Counted from the first letter of the stretch, positions 26,002-35,881 are shown. The stretch: 64,000 nt of DNA from an uncultured Clostridia bacterium (GCA_938034875.1 CALHND010000010.1:102755-166754), one strand, 5' to 3'. Made by a program: numbers and translations. The notes: a model not told the origin generated them from the sequence alone.

Positions 26002-27459
26002 TTAAAAATGATTTTTTAAAGCAGGGTAAAGCTGACGCCAATGCTGATATTTAAGTTCATATTTCTTAACAATAGCTGCGTCCGGCACAACGGTTTCTTT
26101 AATTTTTACCCAGCTATCAGCACATTCTCGAACATTAGCAAATTGACCTGTAGATACAGCTGCCAACATGGCCGCGCCGTATGACGGTCCTTGCTCTGTT
26201 TGAGGGATGCTGAGAGGAATATTTAGTATATTAGCCAGCATTTTGCGCCATAGCGGACTTTTTGCTCCGCCGCCACACAGCATACTGCTGGTGATGTTTA
26301 TATTCTGCTTTCGCGCTGATTCAAAGCAGTCACGAATAGCAAACGATACTCCCTCAAGTACAGCCTGGGTCATATCTGCACGTGTGCTGTCCATTGACAT
26401 TCCAACAAATGCTGACCTTGCGTTTATATCATTATGAGGGCTTCGCTCTCCCATCAGATAAGGCAAATAGTATATATTGTTTGTTCCAAGACGATCCTCA
26501 ATTCCACTTTGTTCTGCTATGTAATCATCTGCTTTAAGAATATCCATCCACCACTTATTGCAGGATGCAGCAGAGAGAATACAGCCCATTTGATGCCATG
26601 CGTTATTTGCATGAACAAAGCTGTGCAATGCATTATTTGGATCTATATTGAACTTATTACTGGGTATAAACACCGTGCCTGACGTACCTAATGAAATATT
26701 GCAGGTGCCTTCATCTATAACTCCGCAACCAACTGCTGCAGCAGCGTTATCGCCAGCACCGGCACAGACGGTCACCGCCTTAGGCAATCCGAAACGGTCA
26801 CATATTTCAGGCTTAAGATTTCCAACTTTTTCGCTGCTTGCAAATATTTTTGGAAGCATAGATTCAGAAATCCCACAAATATGGATCATTTCTTTTGACC
26901 AACAGCGATTTTCCACGTCAAAAAACAACGTACCCGAAGCATCACTGGGTTCACAGCAATGTACACCGGTAAGATTATATATTAAATAGTCCTTAGGAAG
27001 CATGATTTTGCTTATACGTGCAAATTCTACGGGCTCTTTATGTTGCATCCACAGCAATTTAGGAGCAGTAAATCCCCCAAAGGCAATATTTCCTGTATAT
27101 TTGCTCAGCTTTTCTTTGCCAATGCATTCATTTAGCCATTTAGTTTCCTGTTCTGTGCGCCCATCATTCCACAGAATAGCCGGGCGTATCACTTTATCTG
27201 CACTATCCAGAACGACTAGTCCATGCATTTGGCCGCCTATACCTATGCCTGCCAAAGCAGACTTGTCAAATCCCTCCAAAAGCTTTTCGAGTCCTATAAA
27301 GGTCCCTTCAAGCCAGAGATTCGGGTCTTGTTGACTCCAACCGGGCCTTGGGAATTCCAATGGATATTCCCGAGAGACAGTATTTTTTATCTCCCCATTT
27401 TCATCTACAAGAATGAGCTTTACAGCTGAGGTTCCAAGATCGATTCCAATATAGTACAT
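26002..27459 (-). CDS. xylB: Xylulokinase-family (FGGY) sugar kinase
   Basis: A 485-aa cytosolic kinase of the FGGY family, transferring phosphate from ATP to a ketose or polyol. Family signatures: N-terminal IGIDLGTSAVK (phosphate-1), GGQMHGLVVLD and WNDGRT around the sugar site, DASGTLFFD, GAGDNAAAAVG, and the C-terminal GGGAKSPLWRKML. Sequence features fit xylulokinases (GGQMHG). It is the last gene of the nine-gene catabolic operon, 24 bp after lpd. No xylose isomerase gene is present, which argues that the substrate may be a ketose imported as such. E. coli xylulokinase is known to phosphorylate 1-deoxy-D-xylulose as well as xylulose. AGGAGG precedes the ATG. Confidence 0.9.
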   Translation of the reverse strand: MYYIGIDLGTSAVKLILVDENGEIKNTVSREYPLEFPRPGWSQQDPNLWLEGTFIGLEKLLEGFDKSALAGIGIGGQMHGLVVLDSADKVIRPAILWNDGRTEQETKWLNECIGKEKLSKYTGNIAFGGFTAPKLLWMQHKEPVEFARISKIMLPKDYLIYNLTGVHCCEPSDASGTLFFDVENRCWSKEMIHICGISESMLPKIFASSEKVGNLKPEICDRFGLPKAVTVCAGAGDNAAAAVGCGVIDEGTCNISLGTSGTVFIPSNKFNIDPNNALHSFVHANNAWHQMGCILSAASCNKWWMDILKADDYIAEQSGIEDRLGTNNIYYLPYLMGERSPHNDINARSAFVGMSMDSTRADMTQAVLEGVSFAIRDCFESARKQNINITSSMLCGGGAKSPLWRKMLANILNIPLSIPQTEQGPSYGAAMLAAVSTGQFANVRECADSWVKIKETVVPDAAIVKKYELKYQHWRQLYPALKNHF

Positions 27460-27483
27460 ACAGGCCTCCTATATATCATCCAT

Positions 27484-28872
27484 TCAACGGTTAACCATAT
27501 GAATAGCTTTATTTTCGGCTGCCATTACAGCTTCCCTCAGTGTCTCAGAGACAGAGGGGTGGCAGGTTATATTATTGATAAAGTCCTCTGCGGTCAGCTC
27601 CATTTGCATGGCTAGACCAGCCTGCTCGATAAGTTCCGCTGCATTAGGCGCAAGAATGTGAACTCCTAAAATTTCGCCATAGGTATTGCCTACGATTACT
27701 TTTACCATACCATCAGTATGGCCGGCCACCATACTTCTGCCGTTTGCAGCTGTCGGGAATCGACCTACTCTGTAATCCAATTCCTGTTCCAAAGCTTTTT
27801 CTTCAGTAAGGCCTACACCGGCAAATTCCGGTCCAACATAGCAGCAGGATGGGACAATAGCACCATCAAACTTTTTGTTATCACCAGCGACATTATCTGC
27901 AGCCATTTCGCCCATAACCATTGCGGCATGCGCTAACATGGATTTTCCTGTACAATCGCCGATAGCATACACTCCCGGTACATTGGTTTGCAGGTCAGCA
28001 GATGTCTTAATATGTCCATTTTCAACGACTATGCTGGTGTTTTCAAGTCCAAGCTGTGATATTTCGGGCTTGCGTCCAACGCAAAGCAACACTTTTTCAG
28101 CCTGAACATCCATATCTTTGCCTTCATATGTTGTATGAACGATGGCACCGCCATCACAGTCTTCAACAGACATGACCTGGCATTCGGTATAAATTTTAAT
28201 TCCTTTATTTTTCAACTGCTTTGCTAACATTGCAGTTAGTTCTCCGTCCATTCCCATAAGAATGCCCGGCATTTTTTCAAGAATAGTAACCTTAGAGCCG
28301 AAACTGGCATAAGCGTAGCCCAATTCAACTCCGATTACTCCGCCACCAACGACCACTAGACTTTCCGGAATGTGATCCAACTCTAGACAGTCGGTGGAAT
28401 CTATACATGCTGAACTTTCAGCAACCCCGGGTATACGAGGAATAACAGGCACACTTCCTGAAGCAATGATAATCTTATCCGCCTTTATGATTTCGTCATT
28501 GACGGAGATCTCTTTTTCTCCAATAAATGTAGCCGTACCCTGTATAACCCGTATTTTATTAGCTCTCATAAGGCCGCGAATGCCGCCAACAAGTGTTGCC
28601 ACTATATCGGCTCTTCTGCGCTGGACCTTCTCCCAATCAAGAAAGACATCTTCGCAAATTACGCCACAGTCACTGCCGTTTAAAGCATTATCATACAGTT
28701 CTGCAGAATGCAGTAAAGTTTTTGAGGGGATACAACCTCTATTAAGACAGGTACCACCCAATTCGTCTTTTTCCACCAATGTAACGCTTTCTCCAAGCTG
28801 TGCTGCTCTTATGGCGGCTACATATCCACCCGGACCACCGCCAATTATAAGGGTTTCCCTGTTGTTATCCAT
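27484..28872 (-). CDS. lpd: Dihydrolipoyl dehydrogenase (E3)
   Basis: A 462-aa FAD-dependent disulfide oxidoreductase that reoxidises the dihydrolipoyl group of E2 and reduces NAD+. Seen: FAD-binding IIGGGPGGY, redox-active Cys42/Cys47 in GGTCLNRGCIPSK, NAD-binding VVVGGGVIGVELG, second FAD motif YAIGDCTG, and the His438-Glu443 pair in CHPSVSE. It completes the dehydrogenase complex encoded at the start of the operon. A hairpin with a T run lies just before its ribosome site (GGAGG), so its expression may be reduced relative to the transporter genes. Confidence 0.96.
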   Translation of the reverse strand: MDNNRETLIIGGGPGGYVAAIRAAQLGESVTLVEKDELGGTCLNRGCIPSKTLLHSAELYDNALNGSDCGVICEDVFLDWEKVQRRRADIVATLVGGIRGLMRANKIRVIQGTATFIGEKEISVNDEIIKADKIIIASGSVPVIPRIPGVAESSACIDSTDCLELDHIPESLVVVGGGVIGVELGYAYASFGSKVTILEKMPGILMGMDGELTAMLAKQLKNKGIKIYTECQVMSVEDCDGGAIVHTTYEGKDMDVQAEKVLLCVGRKPEISQLGLENTSIVVENGHIKTSADLQTNVPGVYAIGDCTGKSMLAHAAMVMGEMAADNVAGDNKKFDGAIVPSCCYVGPEFAGVGLTEEKALEQELDYRVGRFPTAANGRSMVAGHTDGMVKVIVGNTYGEILGVHILAPNAAELIEQAGLAMQMELTAEDFINNITCHPSVSETLREAVMAAENKAIHMVNR

Positions 28873-28882
28873 GCTAATTCCT

Positions 28883-28918
28883 CCAAAAAACCTTCCGCAG
28901 TCCTAAGGACTGCGGAAT
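28883..28918 (-). terminator. Intercistronic hairpin/attenuator between permease and lpd
   Basis: TTCCGCAGTCC / GGACTGCGGAA stem. On the minus strand it is followed by GGTTTTTT and then directly by the lpd ribosome site GGAGG. It looks like a partial terminator inside the operon. Confidence 0.65.
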
Positions 28919-28932
28919 TAACATTTATAAAT

Positions 28933-29901
28933 TTATATATCGAGCTGTTTTTTACCGCGCTTAGTACCGGCAATAACAGCAATTATCAGGATAAGTCCCT
29001 GACACAACTGTTGCAAATAGGTACTTAAGTGCAGCAAGGTCATGGTATTTGCGAGAAGCATCAGAAGCGAAATGCCAAACAGAACTCCGGGCATAGATCC
29101 TTTTCCGCCGTTAAGCGAAACGCCACCGATAACAACAGCGGCCAACGGAATCATTTCCTGACCCGAACCGGCAGAGGGCTTAGCAGCACTGAGCTGCGCC
29201 ATCCAAAGAACACCAGCCAGACCAGCAAGTCCGCCGCTTAGTATATAAGCCGTAATCTTAGTCTTGATAACATTAATACCAGACAACTTTGCAGCCTGCT
29301 CATTAGAGCCTATGGCATATACATTCTGACCGAATTGGGTGTATTTAACAATTCCCCAAACGATGATAAACACAAATAGCATTATCCACAGAAGAATAGG
29401 AACGCCAGCGAATTTATTAAAGCCAATTATCTTATAAACCTTGTTGTCGATCCAGAAACTCTGGCTGCCTACTATAATAAAGGCCAATGCTGAGAAAATA
29501 TACTGGGTACCAATGGTAGTAACCATTGGAGGGATTTTTGCATAGGAGATAATCAATCCATTTATAAGTCCGCAAAGTGCACCAATTAAAATTTGAGCCA
29601 AAATTGCGAACACGGGAGCACCGGGGATATCCGACAGAAGAATCTGTCCGCCCACAACGACACCCATTGCCATTGCTGACATCTGAGAAAGGTCGAGTCC
29701 ACCCATTATCATTACGATACCTGCTCCGGCAACGATGATACCGTAGTATGAAAGACCCGAGCAAATACTAGATATATTCTGATATGTAAGGAATATGTCT
29801 GATTTCAGAGCAGTGCCTACAAACAACACCATTAAGAGCGCAAAAACGCCTATCTCTGATAAATTAGATTTAAAAAATCTTTTTACAGTTGAGTTTTTCA
29901 C
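28933..29901 (-). CDS. Sugar ABC transporter permease (RbsC-like), second copy
   Basis: A 322-aa membrane subunit with about eight to ten hydrophobic helices and the ribose/galactose permease signature (YAIGSNEQAAKLSGINV and the GxxSLNGGKGS segment). The start ATG overlaps the ATPase stop by four bases. It pairs with the related permease at 31427-32404, so the importer probably uses a heterodimeric channel. Belongs to the CUT2-type family that brings in monosaccharides. The ATG has GGTG-type ribosome sequence in the ATPase end. Confidence 0.93.
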   Translation of the reverse strand: MKNSTVKRFFKSNLSEIGVFALLMVLFVGTALKSDIFLTYQNISSICSGLSYYGIIVAGAGIVMIMGGLDLSQMSAMAMGVVVGGQILLSDIPGAPVFAILAQILIGALCGLINGLIISYAKIPPMVTTIGTQYIFSALAFIIVGSQSFWIDNKVYKIIGFNKFAGVPILLWIMLFVFIIVWGIVKYTQFGQNVYAIGSNEQAAKLSGINVIKTKITAYILSGGLAGLAGVLWMAQLSAAKPSAGSGQEMIPLAAVVIGGVSLNGGKGSMPGVLFGISLLMLLANTMTLLHLSTYLQQLCQGLILIIAVIAGTKRGKKQLDI

Positions 29902-31397
29902 CTTTTGTCACCCCCAATAGCTGCCTGCAGTATATCGTACTGCGTATAATTGCCCCGAGTAAACTCACCGGTAATCTTACCTTCACAGAAGGTGAGTATA
30001 CGGTCAGATAGGAGCATTGTCTCAGGCATTTCCGAGGAAACCAGCAATATTGCAACTCCTGTTTTACAGAATTCCTCAATGATATGGTATATCTCGGCTT
30101 TTGCTCCGACATCGATACCACGGGTAGGCTCGTTGAGGATCAGTACTTTAGGATTTGTATTCATTACCTTTGAAAATACAACCTTTTGCTGATTGCCGCC
30201 GGATAGTGTGTTGACTTCGGTCTCAATAGTTGGTGTCTTTAATGAGAGCGCCTTTGCCAACTCGCTTGTTTTCTCTCTTTCTTTGCTAAACGAAATCACT
30301 GCATTTTTTACAAACTCTTTAATGGATGCCAGCGTAGTGTTGATTCTGACAGACTGATCAAGCAGCAGTCCTTCCATTTTTCTTTCGCTTGGTACAAATG
30401 CAACTCCAGCTTGCAGGCTTTTGCATGGTGTTACCTTGGTTATTGGTGTTTCAGATCCGGGAAGTGTAATTGTTCCTGAATCAAATTTTTCTGCACCGTA
30501 AACACAGCGCGTAAGTACATCACAACCAGAGCCAACCAAACCGTAAAGACCCAGTACTTCGCCTGCGCGAAGATCAAACGAAATGTCTTGTAAAAAGTCA
30601 GTAGATAGGTTTTTGACGCTAAGAACTACATCGCCTACTTCAGTTGATGCACTGAAACTGTCGCGAAGCAGCACTCTTCCAACCATTGCTTCAATCAGAT
30701 CATCTTTAGTTACATCAGAGATATTCCATGAATCTACATTACGACCATCTCTGAGAACCATAGCCTCATCGGCTATTTCAAAAACCTCTTCAAGTTTATG
30801 CGTAATTATAATTACAGAGCCGCCTTCAGAGGTAAATTTTCTTATAATTCCATACAGCACTTCAATTTCCGAATTTGTAAGTGTTGCAGTAGGCTCATCC
30901 ATTATGATGATGTCTGCCTTTCTTACAAAAGAGCGTGCAATTTCTATGAGCTGTTTTTGAGCAACCTTGAGTTCGCCTACATTTTCAAATGGATGTATAT
31001 CGCCTAAGCCAACCATTTTCTGCGCTTCAAGGCTATCTTTTTTAAGCTGCTTATAATCTATGAATATGCCCTTTTTAGGCAAATTTCCTGTAAAAATATT
31101 TGCAGCTACGGTAAGCTCCGGCAGATCATTGAGTTCCTGATATATAATGGAGATTCCCATTTCAATTGCCTGAGCGGGAGTATAATCTTTTAGTTCCTGC
31201 CCTTTATAGATAACTGTTCCGGAATCTTGCTTATATGCACCGGACAGGATTTTCATCAACGTAGATTTGCCTGCGCCGTTTTCTCCAATCAACGCAAGCA
31301 CTTGACCCTTTTTTAGTGTCAAACTTACATTGTCCAAAGCTTTAACACCAGGAAAAGCCTTGCTGATCTGTTTCATTTCAAGTATTGTTTCTTTCAT
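29898..31397 (-). CDS. Sugar ABC transporter ATPase (RbsA/MglA-like, two NBDs)
   Basis: A cytosolic ATPase of about 499 aa with two fused nucleotide-binding domains. The first has Walker A GENGAGKST and Walker B IIIMDEPTATLT. The second lacks a canonical Walker A but has LSGGNQQKV and VLILNEPTRGIDVG, the family's usual asymmetry. It powers the CUT2 sugar importer. The ATG at 31397 (MKETILEMK) is preferred because family members begin this way. In-frame starts at 31418 (ATG) and 31430 (TTG, overlapping the upstream stop) are alternatives. Operon position: between two permease genes. Confidence 0.93.
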   Translation of the reverse strand: MKETILEMKQISKAFPGVKALDNVSLTLKKGQVLALIGENGAGKSTLMKILSGAYKQDSGTVIYKGQELKDYTPAQAIEMGISIIYQELNDLPELTVAANIFTGNLPKKGIFIDYKQLKKDSLEAQKMVGLGDIHPFENVGELKVAQKQLIEIARSFVRKADIIIMDEPTATLTNSEIEVLYGIIRKFTSEGGSVIIITHKLEEVFEIADEAMVLRDGRNVDSWNISDVTKDDLIEAMVGRVLLRDSFSASTEVGDVVLSVKNLSTDFLQDISFDLRAGEVLGLYGLVGSGCDVLTRCVYGAEKFDSGTITLPGSETPITKVTPCKSLQAGVAFVPSERKMEGLLLDQSVRINTTLASIKEFVKNAVISFSKEREKTSELAKALSLKTPTIETEVNTLSGGNQQKVVFSKVMNTNPKVLILNEPTRGIDVGAKAEIYHIIEEFCKTGVAILLVSSEMPETMLLSDRILTFCEGKITGEFTRGNYTQYDILQAAIGGDKR

Positions 31398-31426
31398 GCC
31401 ATTCAACTCGCTTTCCATGATAGAAC

Positions 31427-32404
31427 TCAAGCCCGGAGGTTTCGCTTGTTAACAACACCGCGAATAACCAGACTTAATATAAGGACAATGCCCTGACACA
31501 GAAGCTGGTAATACTGGCCAACGCTTAAGAGTGTCATAATGTTTTGCAGCACTACCATTACAAGTACACCTAACTGTACTCCGATGAGAGAGCCTTTACC
31601 ACCCTCAAGTACAACGCCACCGATTACGCAGGAGGCGATTGGTAAAAGGTCATATCCAACACCAGCGTTTGGATATGCGGAGCTAAGCTGTGCTCCCCAA
31701 ATAATACCTGCCAAAGCGGCAGTAGCGCCAGATATCATATAGGCAATCATTTTTGTGCTAACAACGTTTATACCAGAAAGATATGACGTGCTAGCATTTG
31801 AGCCTGCAACATGAACCTTTCTTCCGAATGGAGTTAGGCTTGAAACAAACCCTATCAGCGCAAGTACCACAATGAATATCCATAGTAAGATCGGGATACC
31901 GAGAAATTTGCCATAGCCTATACCATAGAATACATTGTTCCTTATGCTGATTGGAGTAGGACTAACAAGATAGGCCACAGCTCTCCAAGCAAAGGATGTT
32001 CCTATAGTTGCTATCATGGGCATAACTTTCAGTTTTGCCACCAATATGCCATTAATAAATCCGGCAAAAACTCCGTACAACAAACACAGAACAACGATTA
32101 CAATTCCGGAGAATTTTGCACGATCCATAACGCCGCAAAGCATAACGCTAACGCCTAGTACACACATCTGCGAGATATCGATACCACCAAGGATCATGAC
32201 CATCATGCATCCGGCAGCGGCAATACCATAATATGAGAATTTAACACTGATACCGCTCAAATTGTGTCCATCCAAAAAATATGGAGAAACAATGGTTCCA
32301 ACGATTATCAAACCTACTAACAGCAGAAAAATGCTAAATTCCGAGGTGTTTGCTTTTATAAACTTTTTTAATTTGCAATAGCTATTAGAATTTATAATGC
32401 TCAT
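31427..32404 (-). CDS. Sugar ABC transporter permease (RbsC-like), first copy
   Basis: A 325-aa multi-helix membrane protein of the CUT2 permease family, with the HVAGSNASTSYLSGINV motif followed by VVLEGGKGS. The ATG at 32404 has AAGGAG nine nt upstream; the ORF extends 26 codons further without support. A strong 14-bp hairpin lies between it and the binding-protein gene, as often seen where the binding protein must be made in excess. Its stop overlaps a possible ATPase start. Confidence 0.92.
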   Translation of the reverse strand: MSIINSNSYCKLKKFIKANTSEFSIFLLLVGLIIVGTIVSPYFLDGHNLSGISVKFSYYGIAAAGCMMVMILGGIDISQMCVLGVSVMLCGVMDRAKFSGIVIVVLCLLYGVFAGFINGILVAKLKVMPMIATIGTSFAWRAVAYLVSPTPISIRNNVFYGIGYGKFLGIPILLWIFIVVLALIGFVSSLTPFGRKVHVAGSNASTSYLSGINVVSTKMIAYMISGATAALAGIIWGAQLSSAYPNAGVGYDLLPIASCVIGGVVLEGGKGSLIGVQLGVLVMVVLQNIMTLLSVGQYYQLLCQGIVLILSLVIRGVVNKRNLRA

Positions 32405-32541
32405 AAATCTGACTCCTTGCCATAAACTTTGGGCAAAGCATAATCGTGAGAAGGAAAATTTATTTCCAATCTTCAAGTGCAAATCACTCTATACGGCAGT
32501 TATAGCATTTCTTGTACCGCCATCACGATTTATAAGTTTTT

Positions 32542-32570
32542 GAATTGGCGGGAAAATTTCCCGCCAATTC
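32542..32570 (-). other. Intercistronic mRNA hairpin after the binding-protein gene
   Basis: GAATTGGCGGGAAA / TTTCCCGCCAATTC, 14-bp arms, in the 204-bp gap between the binding-protein stop and the next permease. There is no T run on the minus strand, so it probably stabilises the upstream transcript rather than ending it. Confidence 0.6.
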
Positions 32571-32608
32571 AACTTTTCTATAGATTAAGCCGTTATTTTA
32601 TAAACGGA

Positions 32609-33628
32609 TTAATCAGGGTAAATTTCGTTGATATTATCAGCTGTCAGCCAGCCTTTGAGAGTGTAGTTGTACTTGTCAACTTTCTCACCGGCAATAAGCT
32701 TTTCTGCGATAGGCAGAAGCATTTCAGCATACTTCTCGGGGAAGAATGCAACTTCTCCCTTAAGCGGGCATTTGTCATACTCGCCAGCAGCAACTTTCTT
32801 AAGCATAGCCTTAGTTGTTTCTGCGCCGTCATTTTCGAACATGAGAACCTTATCTTCAAGGTTTGCTGACTCAACTGCTGCGATAGCTGCAGACTGCCAT
32901 TCGGTAGAGCAGACGAGAAGGAGAATTGTCTCATACTTATCTGCAATAGAGGTCAGGTGGTCCTGAATGAGCTGCTTATTCTCGGTCTGGTCGCCGCTGG
33001 TGATGTCCATGTAGTAACAATTTTCCTCGGTAAGACCTAAATCAGAATCAAGAACAGCGTCAACAACGCCCTTGGTACGAGCACGAACAGCTTCGCCGAA
33101 GGCAGACTTGTTGGTCTCGAGTATGTAGTCAACACTGTCATAACCATTGTCTTTCAGCCACTTAACAACGTTTTCGCCGCCGTATTCGCCGATGAGGTCG
33201 TTGTTAACACCAAAAGATGTGGTGTATGTGTTGGATTCCAGATTGTCGAAGAATGTATCAACTGCGATGTAATAAATTCCATCGGTCTCACACATGTCAG
33301 ACAATGCAGATGCAGAGGTAGCAGAGCATGTAAAGTCAATGATTACATTAACGCCCTTGCTCTTAAAGCTGTCGTATGCAGCACGAGCTTCAGCTGCGTC
33401 GCCACCGGTAACAGCATAGTTAAATTCATAACCTGCTTTGGTGAAAGCTTCTTTACAGCCGTTAAGCACTTTGTAGTGGTATTCGGCTTCCTCGTTGTTG
33501 CACAGGTAACCTACCTTCAGGGTCTTGGTTTCGTCGCCAGAATTGGTGGTTGCACTGTTTCTGTTACAACCGGTCAAAGCTGTTGCCATCATTACTATGG
33601 CCATGACGATAGTTAATAGTTTTTTCAT
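32609..33628 (-). CDS. Sugar-binding lipoprotein of the ABC importer (periplasmic-binding family 1-like)
   Basis: A 339-aa substrate-binding protein. The lipoprotein signal ends in LTGC (Cys about 20), then an Asn/Thr/Ser-rich linker. The mature protein has the type 1 binding fold: LKVGYLCNNEEAEYHY, VIIDFTCSATSA, YYIAVDTF, GGENVVKWLKDNG, and a C-terminal hinge region. Family members bind monosaccharides and deliver them to CUT2 permeases. The ATG at 33628 follows AAAGGAG. Located directly after the E2 gene in the operon, linking dehydrogenase and transport genes. The exact sugar cannot be read from sequence. Confidence 0.9.
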   Translation of the reverse strand: MKKLLTIVMAIVMMATALTGCNRNSATTNSGDETKTLKVGYLCNNEEAEYHYKVLNGCKEAFTKAGYEFNYAVTGGDAAEARAAYDSFKSKGVNVIIDFTCSATSASALSDMCETDGIYYIAVDTFFDNLESNTYTTSFGVNNDLIGEYGGENVVKWLKDNGYDSVDYILETNKSAFGEAVRARTKGVVDAVLDSDLGLTEENCYYMDITSGDQTENKQLIQDHLTSIADKYETILLLVCSTEWQSAAIAAVESANLEDKVLMFENDGAETTKAMLKKVAAGEYDKCPLKGEVAFFPEKYAEMLLPIAEKLIAGEKVDKYNYTLKGWLTADNINEIYPD

Positions 33629-33682
33629 ATGAACGCTCCTTTTTATTTGTTTTATATAATCGGTTTCCCGATATATCACGTT

Positions 33683-34855
33683 TTAGTCCTGAAAAAGAAC
33701 TTCAGGATTTTCAAGGATGGTCTTTAATGACTTGAGATACTGTGCGCCTTGAAGTCCGTCAGCAAGACGATGATCAATCGAGAGGCTAAGATTGATTTTT
33801 TGTGCGGTGACAATACCGTTTTCAGCAAGCTGAAGCTGCGGATAAATTTCACCGACTGCAAGAATCATTGCCTCAGGTGCATTAATGATTGCATGGAATG
33901 AACGAATTCCAAACGCTCCAAGATTAGAAACGGTAAAGGTACCGCCGCTTAAATCGTCCATCGACAATTTGCTATTCTTGGCCTTTTCTACAAGTTCATT
34001 AATTTTAAGATGTACGTCCCAAAGCTTCATGTTGCCTGCATCTTTTACAACAGGCACCAAAAGCCCTCTATCATTGTTTGTGGGTACACCAACGTTAATT
34101 GCGCCGTGCCGAATTATTTTATCGCCGTCAACAGATGCATTCAAATCCATATGCTCTTTAAGTGCGAGCACTGCAGCATAAAGAATAACATCGTTATAGG
34201 AAACCTTGCCTCGTCCGCTTTCCATGTAGCGCTTTCTTGCTGCTGCCAGTTCTGTGACATCAACGCACGCTTCAAGGTATACATGAGGGATATCATGCTT
34301 GCTTTTTGTGACTGCATCGGCAATGCTCTTGCGAGTAGTGCCCATGGTGACAACAGTGTCTTCAACAGTTGTGTTGTCATTAGCATTTTCAGCGTAAGCT
34401 AGCACATCTTCCTTCATGATGCGACCCTTAGGGCCTGTCCCTTTTACCTTAGTAATATCAACGCCCATTTCATCAGCAAGCTTTTTAGCTATTGGTGAAA
34501 CGTTTAAAGCGTCGCTTTTTTGTTCCACCGGCTGTGTGGGTTCTGCCACTGTGACCTTCTGTGCCGGAGCGGGTGCAGGGCTTTCGCCTGAACCAGTTTC
34601 CAGAACGTATTCATCTCCGGGCTCACCTACTACAAACACAGTGTTTCTAATAGGAACTTCTTCGCCTACTTTGGCGCACATTTTGAGCACGGTACCATCA
34701 ATGGGAGCTGTAAGACTATCGGTCAGCTTGTTTGTTTCAAACTCAACCAAAACATCGTCTTTTTTAACTTTCTGTCCCTCTTCTGCCAAAACTTTTGTTA
34801 TAATTCCAAAAGTCATACCCAAACCGAGTTTTGGCATGTTTACTACTTCAGCCAT
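33683..34855 (-). CDS. Dihydrolipoyl acyltransferase (E2) of a 2-oxoacid/acetoin dehydrogenase complex
   Basis: A 390-aa E2 subunit. One lipoyl domain (1-78) has the lipoylated Lys43 in FETNKLTD. A linker leads to the E3-binding domain (about 118-160: VSPIAKKLADEMGVDI..GPKGRIMKEDV), and the acyltransferase domain ends with His362 and Asp366 in DHRLADG. It accepts an acyl group from E1 and passes it to CoA. Two genes away upstream lie E1 alpha and beta; E3 is encoded later in the same operon, and a lipoate-protein ligase gene needed for its modification is divergent at 39231. GGAGG precedes the ATG. Confidence 0.94.
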   Translation of the reverse strand: MAEVVNMPKLGLGMTFGIITKVLAEEGQKVKKDDVLVEFETNKLTDSLTAPIDGTVLKMCAKVGEEVPIRNTVFVVGEPGDEYVLETGSGESPAPAPAQKVTVAEPTQPVEQKSDALNVSPIAKKLADEMGVDITKVKGTGPKGRIMKEDVLAYAENANDNTTVEDTVVTMGTTRKSIADAVTKSKHDIPHVYLEACVDVTELAAARKRYMESGRGKVSYNDVILYAAVLALKEHMDLNASVDGDKIIRHGAINVGVPTNNDRGLLVPVVKDAGNMKLWDVHLKINELVEKAKNSKLSMDDLSGGTFTVSNLGAFGIRSFHAIINAPEAMILAVGEIYPQLQLAENGIVTAQKINLSLSIDHRLADGLQGAQYLKSLKTILENPEVLFQD

Positions 34856-34871
34856 AGTTCCTCCTAAATGC

Positions 34872-35852
34872 TCATTGTTCCATCATGTTGCGAATTGTAT
34901 CAACAATTCTTTCAACAGACGGGAGCACATGCTGTTCAAGCACTGGGCTGAACGGAGACGGAACATCGAACTGTCCAAGGCGAACAACCGGTCCATTCAG
35001 ATACTCTAATGCCTGTTCCGAAATAATTGCGGAAACCTCAGACATAATGCTGCATGTTAACCATGTCTCCTGCAGGCACAAAGCGCGTCCGGTCTTCTTT
35101 ACAGATTCAAGGATGCATTCTGTATCAAGAGGCTTTACAGTACGCAGGTCGACAACCTCAACATTTATGCCTTCCTTAGCCAATACTTCAGCAGCTTCAA
35201 GAGCCAGCTTGACAACATAGGAATAAGCAATAATGGTTATATCGGAGCCTTGGCGTTTTACATCTGCTTTGCCAAGAGGAATTACATAATCAGGATCCTC
35301 AGATACCTCGCCGCGATCCGGCATTAGGTTTTTATGTTCAAAGAACAGAACCGGGTTGTTATCACGAATAGCAGATTTCATCAATGCCTTTGCATCGCCT
35401 GGTGTAGAAGGTAATACAACCTTCAAACCGGGAATGTGTGCAAACCAAGCTTCAAGCATCTTTGAATGCTGAGCTGCTGCGCTGATGTAACCTCCGCAGT
35501 TACCGCGGATTACTACCGGGATTTTGTACTGGCCACCATACATGTAGCGCATGATTGCTCCCTGATTTACCAACTGGTCGGAAGCCAGGGTCATCCAGTC
35601 ATTAAACTGAATACATACGATCGGTCTTAGTCCTGTGGCAGCTGCCGCAATACCAACACCTGTGTAAGATACCTCTGAAATCGGGAAGTCCATCATTCTT
35701 TTGGTTCCAAAATCGTCTATCAGACCGATTGTTTGACCATTAGAGTCGCCGTACTCACCAATATCAAGACCAATTTGCATAACGGTAGGGTCTTTTTGCA
35801 TTTCTTCACGCATACCGTCGGCAATAGCTTCATTGAAATATAATTTTTTCAT
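34872..35852 (-). CDS. TPP-dependent dehydrogenase E1 beta subunit (acetoin dehydrogenase-like)
   Basis: A 326-aa E1 beta. Features: FNEAIADGMREEM at the N-terminus, GLDIGEYGDSNGQT, MMDFPISEVSYTGVGIAAAATGLRP, and the QHSKMLEAWFAHIPGLKVV stretch with the catalytic His. The C-terminal transketolase-like domain begins with ITIIAYSYVV. It forms the TPP-binding heterotetramer with E1 alpha. The overall pattern resembles AcoB of acetoin dehydrogenases more than pyruvate dehydrogenase E1, by eye only. The ATG at 35852 follows AAGGAG; the ORF's upstream GTG lies inside that site. Confidence 0.92.
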   Translation of the reverse strand: MKKLYFNEAIADGMREEMQKDPTVMQIGLDIGEYGDSNGQTIGLIDDFGTKRMMDFPISEVSYTGVGIAAAATGLRPIVCIQFNDWMTLASDQLVNQGAIMRYMYGGQYKIPVVIRGNCGGYISAAAQHSKMLEAWFAHIPGLKVVLPSTPGDAKALMKSAIRDNNPVLFFEHKNLMPDRGEVSEDPDYVIPLGKADVKRQGSDITIIAYSYVVKLALEAAEVLAKEGINVEVVDLRTVKPLDTECILESVKKTGRALCLQETWLTCSIMSEVSAIISEQALEYLNGPVVRLGQFDVPSPFSPVLEQHVLPSVERIVDTIRNMMEQ

Positions 35853-35881
35853 ATTATTCACTCCTTACTCCATTCCTGTTC

